The notes under the pieces are model-generated. The model was not told where the DNA came from and did no database searches. It saw only the letters and a list, made by a program, of their open reading frames with translations. The translations under genes were made by a program, and so were the position numbers. Positions 24,179 to 33,591 of a DNA stretch of 37,794 bases are shown piece after piece. Each line of letters begins with the position of its first letter. Position 1 is the stretch's first letter. This stretch comes from Leptolyngbyaceae cyanobacterium C42_A2020_001 (lineage in GTDB: Bacteria; Cyanobacteriota; Cyanobacteriia; Leptolyngbyales; Leptolyngbyaceae), in the NCBI GenBank assembly GCA_015272515.1, contig JACYLN010000114.1, positions 1 to 37,794 of the forward strand. Direction: 5' to 3'.

Positions 24179-24598
24179 CTACTCAAATAACCAGGCTTTG
24201 ACCCGCTCTAAACTTTTCCAGCCAGGTTTACGCGTGAATCCATCTTGAAGGTTTTGCTCAATTTCTTCCCGCAGTTCGGCAGCGACCAAGATGATTTGTT
24301 GCACCAGTTCAATGTGTTGCCGGACTCCTTTCTTTTCGGCATCAAGCATTGCCAGTGATAGGTTGACTCGTGCTTGCGGGTCTTGTGGGTTGAGTTTCAC
24401 CGCTTTTTGGGCGGCTTCGTAGGCTTTGTTGGGCTTGTCGGTGAGCAAATACAGCCACGCAAGGCACGTCCAGGCAGAACTGCTTTTGGGCGCGCGATCG
24501 CACACTTCTTTGAAAACCGGAATCAGATCCTCAGGGGATTCTCCCGCTTTATAGCGCTCAATTCCTTCATCAAAAAGTGATTCGATAGTTTGAGTCAT
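24179..24598 (-). CDS. Small TPR protein
   Basis: The 139-residue soluble protein has about two TPR units: LIPVFKEVCDRAPKSSSAWT with CLAWLYLLTDKPNKAYEAAQ, followed by KAVKLNPQDPQARVNLSLAM. A helical C-terminus follows (LVQQIILVAAELREEIEQNL, ending RVKAWLFE). It is of a type common as a single gene in cyanobacteria and probably binds another protein. No partner can be named. It lies between ycf51 and sufA on the same strand; the 150-bp gap before it contains an 18-base tandem duplication. Confidence 0.75.
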   Translation of the reverse strand: MTQTIESLFDEGIERYKAGESPEDLIPVFKEVCDRAPKSSSAWTCLAWLYLLTDKPNKAYEAAQKAVKLNPQDPQARVNLSLAMLDAEKKGVRQHIELVQQIILVAAELREEIEQNLQDGFTRKPGWKSLERVKAWLFE

Positions 24599-24704
24599 GG
24601 AAATGGTGAGATTTTAAGATGGCAGGTTTTTTGAGCGCAGTCATCTAGAGAACTGCAATCTATCATCGTAGCCGATGCGGTTCCCCCCCGCTACTTCAAC
24701 CAGC

Positions 24705-24740
24705 CTGGACTTTGCATCTTCTCTGGACTTTGCATCTTCT
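24705..24740. repeat. Perfect 18-bp tandem duplication
   Basis: CTGGACTTTGCATCTTCT occurs twice back to back (24705-24722 and 24723-24740), ending eight bases before the sufA stop codon. It is an exact recent duplication in non-coding DNA. Confidence 0.85.
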
Positions 24741-24748
24741 AAGGATGG

Positions 24749-25105
24749 CTAGGCTGAAAACGACTTACCGCAACCGCAGGTTTGGTTGGCGTTGGGATTG
24801 GTGAACTGGAAACCTCCACCAATCAAAGCATCACTGTAGTCCAGCACCAAGCCGTATAGATACAACATACTCTTAGGGTCACAAACGACTTTGAAACCTT
24901 CGTAGTCATACACTTCGTCTGTTTCTTGAATGTTGCTAGGGTCTTCAAAATTCATTGTGTAAGACATTCCAGAGCAGCCACCACCTCGCACGCCTACCCG
25001 CAGACAGAGGTCTGTTCCTTGCTTCTCCCGCAATCTCAAAACGTGATTGAGGGCGGTATCCGTCATCTGGATTCCTCGCTGTTGAGCCTGAGTTGTTTGT
25101 GTCAT
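24749..25105 (-). CDS. sufA: Fe-S cluster assembly scaffold/carrier, A-type
   Basis: The 118-residue A-type carrier has the three conserved cysteines: Cys44 in GGGCSGMSY, and Cys110 and Cys112 in the C-terminal [28 protein letters not shown] is the hallmark of the HesB/IscA/SufA family. The sequence is very close in pattern to Synechocystis slr1417, called SufA or Ycf57. It would accept and pass on iron-sulfur clusters, relevant to photosystem I and ferredoxin. Start ATG 25105 ([16 protein letters not shown]) fits the family; an AGGGAG lies rather far upstream. Other suf genes are not adjacent. Confidence 0.92.
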   Translation of the reverse strand: MTQTTQAQQRGIQMTDTALNHVLRLREKQGTDLCLRVGVRGGGCSGMSYTMNFEDPSNIQETDEVYDYEGFKVVCDPKSMLYLYGLVLDYSDALIGGGFQFTNPNANQTCGCGKSFSA

Positions 25106-25440
25106 GGATTCTTAAAACTCCCTGGCGATCGCACAATAGATTTCTCACGGTTAGTTTGAACCATATCATCCAGCATAGACCACTAGCTCGTGGCTCGGTT
25201 GCCAAGTCAACGAATTATTAGTCTCCTGGTTGAATTGGCAAAAATTAGGATGCCCCATGCCTCCGCTGATAGTTTCAACGTTATATGAATTAACTCTCAT
25301 AACTTCAACCGTTTCCATCCAGATCCGCCACAGTAATATGAATATCTACCCGCAATCTGGATCAGCCCATTGTCGATTTGCAGATCGCTTGTTGAGTTCG
25401 GATCAGGGTGGTTCCTCCCACTCCTAAACTACACTCGTCT
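25106..25440. other. Divergent spacer, sufA / unknown gene
   Basis: The 335-bp spacer between divergent starts must hold promoters for both genes, but I cannot place convincing -35/-10 pairs. A CCAGAT ... ATCTGG inverted repeat spans about 25319-25365. I see no gene. Confidence 0.4.
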
Positions 25441-27084
25441 ATGAATGCGCTTAACCGCTCTACCCGTCGTCGCCTGCAACAGTTAAAGCAAATCCCCAGT
25501 GTTTGGGAAGGCGATCGCCGTCGCCTAATTACGAACGCTGAGGGGGGTGACTGGCTGGAAATGGATTCTGAAATTCCTCCAGAAGGCGACTGCATTCTCT
25601 GGGTGGATGGCACGCAAGGGATGGTGCGGGCAATGGATATTGTGACGCTGCAAACGGGACCGGAGGCTGTGGTTCGTACACTGCTGAAAGCGATGGAACA
25701 ACCCCACAACCCCGGTACTCCTGCTCGTCCCAAAAAGATTGTGGTGCGGGATCGCGAGTTGCAATTTTTTCTGCGCGGGGTATTGCAAGATTTAGACATC
25801 ACGCTGGAGTATGTACCTGAACTACCACTGATTGACGAGATTTTTCGAGGATTGCAAGAAGCGATTGGCAATCGCCCGCCCAATCTTCCCCCCCAATTTG
25901 CAGAGACATTAATTGAAAAAGCTTACGAAGTTTGGGAGGATGCGCCCTGGCAAGTACTTGCTGATCACGAAATTATTGCAATTGAACTAAACCAGTGGGA
26001 TGTTGGCACACTCTACGCTTCCGTAATGGGAATGCTGGGGATGGAATTTGGTGTACTGTTCTATCGTTCTGTTGATTCCCTTAAGCAATTTCGGCAGCGG
26101 GCCATTTCGCAAGAATCCTTAGAGCAGATGCAAGAAGCCTTTTTGGGGCAAGATTGTTTGTTCATCACGTTTGAGATCAGCAACGAAGACCAGCCCAGCG
26201 ATCGCCTATTAAGACTTGAGTCACCCCCTCCTAGCGAAGAAGTCGAACCTGTGTTTGGGAATCTGCACCCTCTAGAAGGGCTGCGATCGTTCCTATACGA
26301 AGATGAAGCTGCCAGTATGCTTGTGAGCCTGGAAGCCCTGCATCGGTTTCTTCGACAACATCGCCAAAAGCTGCAAGATGATGCATTTCCGCCCATTGGC
26401 AGCCGCTACCGCATCCCCCTGCCCAGCAGCGACGACAGCGAGGAAACCGCTCAACTATCGGTCAAAGTTTCGACGATGCCCGATTTAGCAGCCGATTTAC
26501 TGGCAATGGAAGGGGGCGAGGAGGATTCAGAATCGTTCTTGCCCTCCGTCAGAAACGACCTAGTCCCAGACAACTCCTTCCTGAGCCTGGGTATGGTTCC
26601 CTGGGAAATGCTGGAAATGCTGCGGTTAGGCGCTGAGTATTACCAACCTCAATCGATCACACAAGCGGGAGATGGGCTGCCCGTAGTTATGATTCAAACC
26701 TCCCGCCCCAAAGCCAAAGCTCTGATCCAGGACTTGAAAGACGCAGGTGGGCTGCAAGCGATTTGCTTCAATCCAGGGGAAGATCCACTGGGGGGCGATC
26801 GCTACGATATTGGCTTACTCCAAACGGGCAACGGTGATTTGCACCTGTTTGGGGAATTTGGCGAAGACGACCCCACCCACGTCGCTGCTCGCAAAAAATG
26901 GGAACAACGTTGCAAAAAAACCAAAGGCTACTGTGGTCTGATCATCGCCAAAGGGCTAACAGGTGCATCCCGTGGTAACCCGCAATTCAAAGACATGATG
27001 GCGATCTTTGAAGCGCGTGCCCTCTCCGATAAAGAACTGGGGCTAGGCACCTTACAACTCAGCCTTGCCGTTGACTTTATCTAG
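25441..27084 (+). CDS. Conserved cyanobacterial protein of unknown function
   Basis: The 547-residue soluble, acidic protein has no signal peptide or membrane segment. It starts with a basic MNALNRSTRRRLQQLKQIPS. An alpha/beta region follows (residues about 40-150) with CILWVDGTQGMVRAMDIVTL and RPKKIVVRDRELQFFLRGVL. A central part reads IAIELNQWDVGTLYASVMGM. An acidic stretch is near 340-380, and the C-terminus contains VVMIQTSRPKAKALIQDLKD and CGLIIAKGLTGASRGNPQFK. It may match the cyanobacterial DUF6930 family, but I am not certain. GTG 25408 is an alternative start; ATG 25441 is preferred, though neither has a good RBS. Confidence 0.7.
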   Translation: MNALNRSTRRRLQQLKQIPSVWEGDRRRLITNAEGGDWLEMDSEIPPEGDCILWVDGTQGMVRAMDIVTLQTGPEAVVRTLLKAMEQPHNPGTPARPKKIVVRDRELQFFLRGVLQDLDITLEYVPELPLIDEIFRGLQEAIGNRPPNLPPQFAETLIEKAYEVWEDAPWQVLADHEIIAIELNQWDVGTLYASVMGMLGMEFGVLFYRSVDSLKQFRQRAISQESLEQMQEAFLGQDCLFITFEISNEDQPSDRLLRLESPPPSEEVEPVFGNLHPLEGLRSFLYEDEAASMLVSLEALHRFLRQHRQKLQDDAFPPIGSRYRIPLPSSDDSEETAQLSVKVSTMPDLAADLLAMEGGEEDSESFLPSVRNDLVPDNSFLSLGMVPWEMLEMLRLGAEYYQPQSITQAGDGLPVVMIQTSRPKAKALIQDLKDAGGLQAICFNPGEDPLGGDRYDIGLLQTGNGDLHLFGEFGEDDPTHVAARKKWEQRCKKTKGYCGLIIAKGLTGASRGNPQFKDMMAIFEARALSDKELGLGTLQLSLAVDFI

Positions 27085-27185
27085 AAGGCTAGTGAGTGAG
27101 ATGCCACCTAACCCCCTCCTCAATCTCCAATCGTCACCCTCTCATCTTCCCTAACCTCTAACCCCCACCCCCTTATCCCCTTCCT
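27085..27185. repeat. STRR-like C/T-rich block between convergent genes
   Basis: The spacer between the unknown gene and tamB (convergent) is C/T-rich with CTCAATCTCCAATCGTCACC and CTCTAACCCCCACCCCCTTA. CAATCTCCAATC is the reverse complement of the GATTGGAGATTG word in the blocks at 2177, 15455 and 16870. Confidence 0.6.
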
Positions 27186-30100
27186 CTAAAACCTCAACTC
27201 ATACTCAACCGAGGCGCGGGTATCGCCAGAGAAGTCAGTAGAGCTACGCAACAACAGGTTGTTGTTAATCCGATAACGCAAACCGAACTGAGCGGGTTCG
27301 CCGTTGGTCAAGATTTTGAGGACACTGACTGAAAGCGCTGGTGTGATGTCAACTGCTGCTTCTGCCGCGAGTCCCAACGTGCCGCTGGTTTCACCCGTGT
27401 CACGGTTATTGCCTGTGGTAAAGGTGGGGAACAAGCGGAATTCACTTAATCCCAACGTTCGTCCGATCGCCGTTTGCACATTCGCCAATAAGGCTGACCC
27501 TGCCAGATTGGCAAGCCCTAGCAAAGTGCCGCCCCGTCCCAATGTATCTACATAACCGCCACCAATTAACGCCACAATCTCTGACTCTGATCGCGGCGGA
27601 CTGCTCGTTAACTCTAGATTGTCTGAAAGGCGACTGGCTGGTCCCACCACCTCTGCTCGCACTCGTACTGTTCGCAGTGAACCGAAGCTAGAGGCTGGAG
27701 CCGGAACATCCAAAATTTCAGACGGTGCCAGTACAGAGGGTTGACGGCGATTGGTAACTTCGGGCACCAGGGCAACCAGGCGCACGTTTAACTCCGGATC
27801 AAGCCCGCGATCGGGGGCAAAAATGGCAGTTTGGGTGTAGCCCCGCTCTAGGGTGAATTGCGTGGTGAATAAGTTGACCTGCCCCGATGTTAATTGAATA
27901 GTGCCGGAAGGTTCAGGGTTGGTGACATTTCCATTAATTGTTAGGTCTCCCCTGGCGACGAAACTCAGCAATGGCTGATTCACCAACACTACACCGTTCC
28001 CCAGGGTTAATCTGAGGTCAGCAAATTCGATGTTAGAGGCTTGTGCCGTGCCAGTTTGCGCTGGTTCACCTGTCTCTGTAGCCCCAGCAGAAAGCTGCAC
28101 CTGCCCATTGCTGAGCTGAATGTTGCCGCCAATGACAGGGGCAAGAGCAGCTCCAGTAATGATTACACTGCCGTCAACTCCGCCTCGGTAAAGCCCCTTC
28201 AGGTTCAGGGCGATTTTGTTGAGCTGGACGGTGAGTGGATTCTCGATGTCTGGATCGGTTTGAGGCAACCGATTGGCCAGGGGGATAACGCCGGAAGCCA
28301 CAACTTTCCCTTGACTAAAATCGCCGCCGAATTGCTCAACCCGAATGCGATCTTGCACAAACCGGGCGATGCCGTTCACATTGGTTAGAGGTTCAGGTAA
28401 GGCTCTGGCTTGCAGGGTGGCATCTTGTAGGCGCACCAGCCCAACGGCGATCGGGTTCTTGAGAGTACCTCTCACCTGCACTCTGACTTCGCCTCGGCCA
28501 TCCACCCAACTGACTTGATTGGTGAGGATGTTTAACAGCGCTAGCCCTTCGTCTTGCACGTTGATATCCAGGCTGATGGTGTCGCTGACAGGCTCATAGC
28601 TAAACAGCTTCAGGGGAACGCTGCCAACGATGTAGAGTGGTTCTGTGTCGGCGATCGCGATCGTATTGGAGAAGTCGAGTCGAGCATTGGTGTAGGTGAA
28701 ACTGCCCCGCACAGTTTGAACATCTTTGGCATTGAGCTGGGCGTTGTTCAGGTTGTATTGCCCAACAGCTTGAGGATTTTCAAAGCTACCGGAGATGGTG
28801 GCAGTGGCGTTGAGCAAGCCAGTAACATCAATGGGCAACTGCACAAGGTCAGCAAGTTGCTCAATGGGGAATTTTTCAACTCGAAGCTGCCCCGATTGGT
28901 TGGCTCCCAACAGTTGCCCAGAGAAGGCAATTACGGCATCGTCAGATTGCAGCCGCAGAGGCAGCAGTGTTAATTCGCCATCCTGGAAATTACCCACAGC
29001 AACCACTTGTTTGGCAGTGAAGCGTCCCCATTGGAAATCTTGCCCCCGGATATTAAAGTTGGCATCAATCCCAGAAGCCAGGGAGCCAGCTACGTCAATT
29101 GTTCCGGTGAAGGTTCCCTTTAGCTCTGACAGATCTGGAACAATTGCCGCCTCACTCTGAGACTGCCGAATTGCTTGCAAAGCTTGAATTTCGGCTAAAC
29201 GTCGCAGTTGGGTTTGGATGGAGACATTGGTAGCATCGATGGGAACGGTTTGTAAGTCGGCGGCACGCCCATAGATAGGGGCACGAGTGCCACGTTGAAA
29301 GTCCTGAATTTCAAAGATTTGCAAGGCTTCCAGTACGTCTTGAATATTGCCTTGAGCGATGTTGATTTGCCCTTTGAATTTGGGGTCAGGGCTGAACAAG
29401 TTAGCAGAGGCATCGAGTTGCAGAATGGTTTGTCCCCGTCGCAACTGTCCCCCTATTAAGGTAGCAATGCCGTTGGCGAAGTTAATCCGTCCGGTGAATT
29501 CATCTGCCCGGTAGCCACCCAATCCAGGTTGGGCGATCGCGATGTCACCTGTGGCAGTTCGACGATCCAGATTTACAGCAAAGGTGCCGTTGAGGGTGCC
29601 GCTGGGCGAGAACTGGTTAGACAAGCCTGGCAACTGCGCCAACGCCAGCGGGAAGTTTTTCACGTTGACTAACAGGAGTTCACCCTGGGTGCGTCCTTCG
29701 GCAATCGCATCGCCTCGGCGAATCTCAAAGGCGATCGGGCGGAAGCGCGAATCTAAGACGGCGGCAATCCGATCTTGCTGACCTCTTAGATCTAGCCGCA
29801 CCCCCTGACCATATTGAAGTTTTCCTGAAAGGTACGGTTCAAACGCTACGCCATTCACAATCAATTGTTTGAGTGCCAGGTTGCCGTTCACATTCAACGC
29901 AGTCGGTGTGCCTGTAATTTTGCCAGCAAAATCGGTGCGCCCGGAGTAGTTGATGTTGCCTGGTAGATTAACAGCAAAATCCTGGAGATTGTAATCATCT
30001 AGCCGCACATTGAGATCTAGTCCTGTAATGGCGGGGGTGCCTTCTAGCCGCAGGGCGATCGCGCCATTGGCACTGAAGCCGGGAGCGGTGGCTTCCTGAA

Positions 30101-31958
30101 TCAACAATTGTTGCCCGTTCCACTGAACCTGTGCCACCAACGGCTTGTCCACCACGGCAATCCCCTCGGAAAAGCGAGCAGTGCCTTGTGCCCGAATGTT
30201 GGCAGGGCTGAACGCAGACAGCGACCCAGAAGCTGTGAATTTGCCGCTAAATAGTCCTCTCAGTTCGGGAGAAAAGCGATTCAGGGGAATGCTAGAGCCA
30301 GAGACCACTGCCTGCCAGCGACCATTTGCCGCGATCGCATCAATATTGGCAGTTCCCCCTTCCACGTTGAAAGTTGTGTCTTGTAAGCGGGTAACCCCAT
30401 CGGCAATCAAAATCTTGCCTGAACCCGCATAGGTGGCATTGGGAGCGCTCCAGCGCACACTGGTTCTGATATTGTCTGCCGAACCCGAAATAAGCGCCTG
30501 GGCATCCACTGCCCTAACCGTGACCGGCAGCGGGTTGCCGTTGTTATATTCCCGTGCGATTGCGTCTCCTGGAACGCCCTGCACCAAAAAGTTGAATGCC
30601 AGTTCGGGGCGCGCCTTCCCAGCCGCATCAGTGCTGCCAAAGTCGATCCGTCCCGATCCGGTGACGGTGCCTCCAGCGGCTGGGATTGCCTGAATCCGTT
30701 GCACCACTAGTTCTTCATTGGCAGTGTTCAGTACAAAGTCAGTGCTGTAGGTTGCCAGCGCGACGCGATCGAGCCTTCCGGGTGCCACACTCCGCGCCGT
30801 TCCGGACAAAATTGGGTTCTCAATCGAACCAATCACTTTCAAATCGGCTGTAACGCGCCCGACAACGGGGAAAGGCAGTGACAGTTTCAGCGTCTCGGTT
30901 AGATCGGGCAATGTAATGGGACGCACTTTGGCGCTCAGGTTAAAGCCCTTGTTCAGATCGATCGCGCCATTCACTACACCCACCGCCTTGCCATAGCTGC
31001 CCACCACCTCTTCCGGCAAAATCTGGTTGCCGCGAAACTGAAGCGTGCCTTTGGCATTGGTAAAAGGGCGGGGAATCCCTGGAATTGCCAGGGTCACTCC
31101 TTCAAACCGAGCGGTGCCGTTGATCGGCGGATTTTTGATATTGGGACGCAGTTCTACATTGAAGTTGCCGCCGCCACGCCCTTTTGGCAAATCAAAGGGA
31201 AGGTTCAGCAGGCGATCAACTTCGGATACGAGAAAATTCTCAGCCTGCACCTGCAAATTTGTTTCTTGCGATGGCAGCAAGGTTTCGCCCAATAGTTTCA
31301 GCTTGCCGTCTGTGGCAGATTGTCCTGACAGTTCATAGGTAAACCGCTTATTCTCATCAAACAGGTCAATCTTGCCGTTGAGTTGGTTCAACACCACCGC
31401 CGATCGCTTGCCCGCGATCGTCCCCAGTCCCAACAACCGAGCTGTAGCGTTTTCTACCCGAATGGTACCAATTTCAATCCGCCCTTCGTCTGCTTGGGGC
31501 GTAAAGCGAGTCGTGATCCAGCCCTCTTTTTGCTGCTCCAAAAAAATGGCAGCATCCTTCAGCGTGATGTCTAGCTTTAGCTTGCCAGTCATCAATGTTT
31601 GAAACAGGTTAAAGCCCACTTCAATCGTTTCAACGCTTGCCTCATCCGTGTCGTTGGCTGTAGGAGGAATCGATGACTCTCCAATCACCAAGCCGGATAG
31701 GCTCACTCCTTCTACATCTCCCACCTCGACCGGACGATTCAAGGTTTCGCTCAGATTTTGGGCAACGATTCCAGGCAACTCTTTGTGGATGAAGCGCCAT
31801 CCCCAGAATGCAGCACCTCCTACGCCTGTAACTAAGACAATCCCAATGGGAATGGCAAGGCGGCGAACACGACGAAAGCGAGAGGGACGACGGGGGGGTT
31901 GGGGGTCAAGTGGGGGTTCAGAGTTGGGGTCGCGATCGGGAGTGGGTGAATGAGTCAT
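27186..31958 (-). CDS. tamB: Translocation and assembly module protein TamB
   Basis: The 1590-residue protein is an AsmA/TamB-type bridge protein. It has a basic proline-rich N-terminus, a single membrane anchor at about residues 34-53 (LAIPIGIVLVTGVGGAAFWG), then a very long beta-rich region with many short repeats of the form GxxxGSGRIDFG and NGAIAL (repeating beta-groove). The C-terminal DUF490 domain (about 1300-1590) includes SSPPRSESEIVALIGGGYVD and ends in YELRF, a terminal aromatic typical of TamB. It should span the periplasm and work with an Omp85/TamA protein in outer-membrane protein or lipid transport. I start at ATG 31958 (MTHSPTPDRD); the longer frame to 32051 adds an unsupported tail. 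It is divergent from clpP. Confidence 0.9.
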   Translation of the reverse strand: MTHSPTPDRDPNSEPPLDPQPPRRPSRFRRVRRLAIPIGIVLVTGVGGAAFWGWRFIHKELPGIVAQNLSETLNRPVEVGDVEGVSLSGLVIGESSIPPTANDTDEASVETIEVGFNLFQTLMTGKLKLDITLKDAAIFLEQQKEGWITTRFTPQADEGRIEIGTIRVENATARLLGLGTIAGKRSAVVLNQLNGKIDLFDENKRFTYELSGQSATDGKLKLLGETLLPSQETNLQVQAENFLVSEVDRLLNLPFDLPKGRGGGNFNVELRPNIKNPPINGTARFEGVTLAIPGIPRPFTNAKGTLQFRGNQILPEEVVGSYGKAVGVVNGAIDLNKGFNLSAKVRPITLPDLTETLKLSLPFPVVGRVTADLKVIGSIENPILSGTARSVAPGRLDRVALATYSTDFVLNTANEELVVQRIQAIPAAGGTVTGSGRIDFGSTDAAGKARPELAFNFLVQGVPGDAIAREYNNGNPLPVTVRAVDAQALISGSADNIRTSVRWSAPNATYAGSGKILIADGVTRLQDTTFNVEGGTANIDAIAANGRWQAVVSGSSIPLNRFSPELRGLFSGKFTASGSLSAFSPANIRAQGTARFSEGIAVVDKPLVAQVQWNGQQLLIQEATAPGFSANGAIALRLEGTPAITGLDLNVRLDDYNLQDFAVNLPGNINYSGRTDFAGKITGTPTALNVNGNLALKQLIVNGVAFEPYLSGKLQYGQGVRLDLRGQQDRIAAVLDSRFRPIAFEIRRGDAIAEGRTQGELLLVNVKNFPLALAQLPGLSNQFSPSGTLNGTFAVNLDRRTATGDIAIAQPGLGGYRADEFTGRINFANGIATLIGGQLRRGQTILQLDASANLFSPDPKFKGQINIAQGNIQDVLEALQIFEIQDFQRGTRAPIYGRAADLQTVPIDATNVSIQTQLRRLAEIQALQAIRQSQSEAAIVPDLSELKGTFTGTIDVAGSLASGIDANFNIRGQDFQWGRFTAKQVVAVGNFQDGELTLLPLRLQSDDAVIAFSGQLLGANQSGQLRVEKFPIEQLADLVQLPIDVTGLLNATATISGSFENPQAVGQYNLNNAQLNAKDVQTVRGSFTYTNARLDFSNTIAIADTEPLYIVGSVPLKLFSYEPVSDTISLDINVQDEGLALLNILTNQVSWVDGRGEVRVQVRGTLKNPIAVGLVRLQDATLQARALPEPLTNVNGIARFVQDRIRVEQFGGDFSQGKVVASGVIPLANRLPQTDPDIENPLTVQLNKIALNLKGLYRGGVDGSVIITGAALAPVIGGNIQLSNGQVQLSAGATETGEPAQTGTAQASNIEFADLRLTLGNGVVLVNQPLLSFVARGDLTINGNVTNPEPSGTIQLTSGQVNLFTTQFTLERGYTQTAIFAPDRGLDPELNVRLVALVPEVTNRRQPSVLAPSEILDVPAPASSFGSLRTVRVRAEVVGPASRLSDNLELTSSPPRSESEIVALIGGGYVDTLGRGGTLLGLANLAGSALLANVQTAIGRTLGLSEFRLFPTFTTGNNRDTGETSGTLGLAAEAAVDITPALSVSVLKILTNGEPAQFGLRYRINNNLLLRSSTDFSGDTRASVEYELRF

Positions 31959-32133
31959 AGTCCGAGGGCATCTGGAGACGGGCTTCTTGAAAAATATACC
32001 GTCTACACTACCGATTCCTGTGTCGGAGTCAACATCCTTCTGGACACTCACGAAATAGTCCAGTCCGGGTTTCCCTCACCTGCTTCCCACAACAAATCTG
32101 TAGAATGGGGAAAACATCTATTGGACAGGCTCC

Positions 32134-32739
32134 ATGATTCCCACCGTCATTGAACAGTCTGGTCGCGGCGAACGCGCCTTTGACATCTACTCGCGGCTTC
32201 TGCGGGAGCGGATTGTCTTTTTAGGACAGCAGGTTGATTCCGACCTGGCGAATTTGGTAGTCGCGCAACTGCTGTTTCTCGATGCTGAAGACCCTGAAAA
32301 AGATATTTATCTTTACATTAACTCTCCGGGTGGTTCGGTCACGGCTGGAATGGGCATTTTTGATACGATGAAGCAAATTCGCCCAAATGTTTGCACGATT
32401 TGCCTGGGTTTGGCTGCCAGTATGGGCGCATTTCTGCTTAGTGCTGGAGCTAAAGGCAAGCGCATGAGTTTGCCTCACTCTCGCATCATGATTCACCAAC
32501 CGCTGGGGGGTGCTCAAGGGCAGGCAACCGATATCGAAATCCAGGCCAAGGAAATTCTGTACCACAAACAACGCCTGAATGAACTGCTGGCAGATCATAC
32601 TGGGCAACCCCTTAGCCGGATTCAAGAAGATACGGAGCGTGATTTCTTTATGTCAGCCGAGGAGGCGAGGGATTACGGATTGATTGATCAAGTTATCGAT
32701 CGCCGTCCTTCTGCAACAAATCCTGTAGCACTTGTCTAG
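32134..32739 (+). CDS. clpP: ATP-dependent Clp protease proteolytic subunit
   Basis: The 201-residue serine peptidase has a complete catalytic triad: Ser96 ([11 protein letters not shown]), His121 ([10 protein letters not shown]) and Asp170 (EDTERDFFM), one off the E. coli numbers 97/122/171. Other hallmarks include [20 protein letters not shown] and the C-terminal [12 protein letters not shown]. It forms the tetradecameric chamber that works with ClpC or ClpX. Cyanobacteria have several ClpP paralogues plus inactive ClpR; this is an active ClpP and I cannot say which number. ATG 32134 is the standard start, preceded by ACAGG. A possible -10 (TAGAAT, 32101-32106) lies 28 bases before the start. 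A strong hairpin terminator follows. Confidence 0.95.
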   Translation: MIPTVIEQSGRGERAFDIYSRLLRERIVFLGQQVDSDLANLVVAQLLFLDAEDPEKDIYLYINSPGGSVTAGMGIFDTMKQIRPNVCTICLGLAASMGAFLLSAGAKGKRMSLPHSRIMIHQPLGGAQGQATDIEIQAKEILYHKQRLNELLADHTGQPLSRIQEDTERDFFMSAEEARDYGLIDQVIDRRPSATNPVALV

Positions 32740-32763
32740 TTGATTCAAAACCCCTAAATCTCA

Positions 32764-32800
32764 AAAACCCTCCAAATTCTCTGAGAATCTGGAGGGTTTT
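32764..32800. terminator. Bidirectional intrinsic terminator
   Basis: AAAACCCTCCA (32764-32774) is perfectly complementary to TGGAGGGTTTT (32790-32800). The inner ATTCT/AGAAT (32776-32780, 32784-32788) extends the stem. It has U-runs in both directions and sits between the convergent clpP and the gene ending at 32806. Confidence 0.92.
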
Positions 32801-32805
32801 GATTG

Positions 32806-33591
32806 TTACAGCCCACTTAATGAGGGCAGTGCGCGTAGGTAATTCAAGAAATCCATCAGTTCAGCTTCATCCAACCGCTGCCGAGTTGATTTGCCGTAGG
32901 TGCGCTTCAGATACTCCCGCCCTTCTTGCTTCGTCCAACCAATCCGATCCATTTCCACATCTGTCATTGCAATTAGAGAAGACAAATCATCAGTTTCTTT
33001 GGTTGGGGATGGGGTTTCTTTCTCAGATTGTGAGGGTTTCTGGGGCTTGGCTGTGGTTGTCGGCTTTAGCGATCGCGGGTTGGGCGAAATTGGCTCTGGT
33101 TCTGGTAGGTCGGGGGCTGAATCCACTACAAAAGTTTCAGTGTCATGGAAGTATTCCGGTTCGGGTGCCTCTTCATCCTCCACGTCAAAGGTGGGGGCAT
33201 CGTCAATGAGTTCTTTGGGGGGAATGAACGGGCTGACTGGCAGGGGAGTTTCGAGGGGGGCAGAGTCAAGCCAGGGATTGTTTGCGATCGCTGGCTTGGA
33301 GGTCAACCCGTTGCCGTTGGTCAAAGCGATAGGCTGAATGGATGCAGGTTCTACTCCATCTGCCACAATCCCTAAAAGGCTTAAGACACGAACTCGTGCC
33401 TGGTCTTCTGCCAGTTCTACAGAGGCGGCGGCAGCTATGCCCGTGGCGATCGTAGTTCCTCCCACCTGAACCAGTGCTCTCACCACAAATAGCCCTTCGT
33501 GCACCTGTACCAATTCAGTCAACAAGCTGCTGGTGGGATACCGTGCTTGCAGTTTCAGGAACAAATCATGAATCTGAACGGATGGGTGCAT
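32806..33591 (-). CDS. Unknown protein with alpha-beta-beta-beta-alpha N-terminus
   Basis: The 261-residue protein starts at ATG 33591 (MHPSVQIHDLFLKLQARYPT); the longer frame to 33717 is unsupported. Residues about 5-75 read as helix, three strands (LLTELVQVHEG, LFVVRALVQVGG, TTIATGIAAAAS) and helix (VELAEDQARVRVLSLLGI). Residues about 80-195 are an acidic, Pro/Ser/Thr-rich linker. The C-terminal segment (about 200-260) is WTKQEGREYLKRTYGKSTRQ then LDEAELMDFLNYLRAL, a small helical domain. This pattern is conserved in cyanobacterial proteins I have seen, without a known role. The N-terminal topology resembles dsRBD and Rad52-type folds, and the C-terminal tail resembles those after Rad52-like annealing domains, but this is only pattern similarity. 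Confidence 0.65.
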   Translation of the reverse strand: MHPSVQIHDLFLKLQARYPTSSLLTELVQVHEGLFVVRALVQVGGTTIATGIAAAASVELAEDQARVRVLSLLGIVADGVEPASIQPIALTNGNGLTSKPAIANNPWLDSAPLETPLPVSPFIPPKELIDDAPTFDVEDEEAPEPEYFHDTETFVVDSAPDLPEPEPISPNPRSLKPTTTAKPQKPSQSEKETPSPTKETDDLSSLIAMTDVEMDRIGWTKQEGREYLKRTYGKSTRQRLDEAELMDFLNYLRALPSLSGL

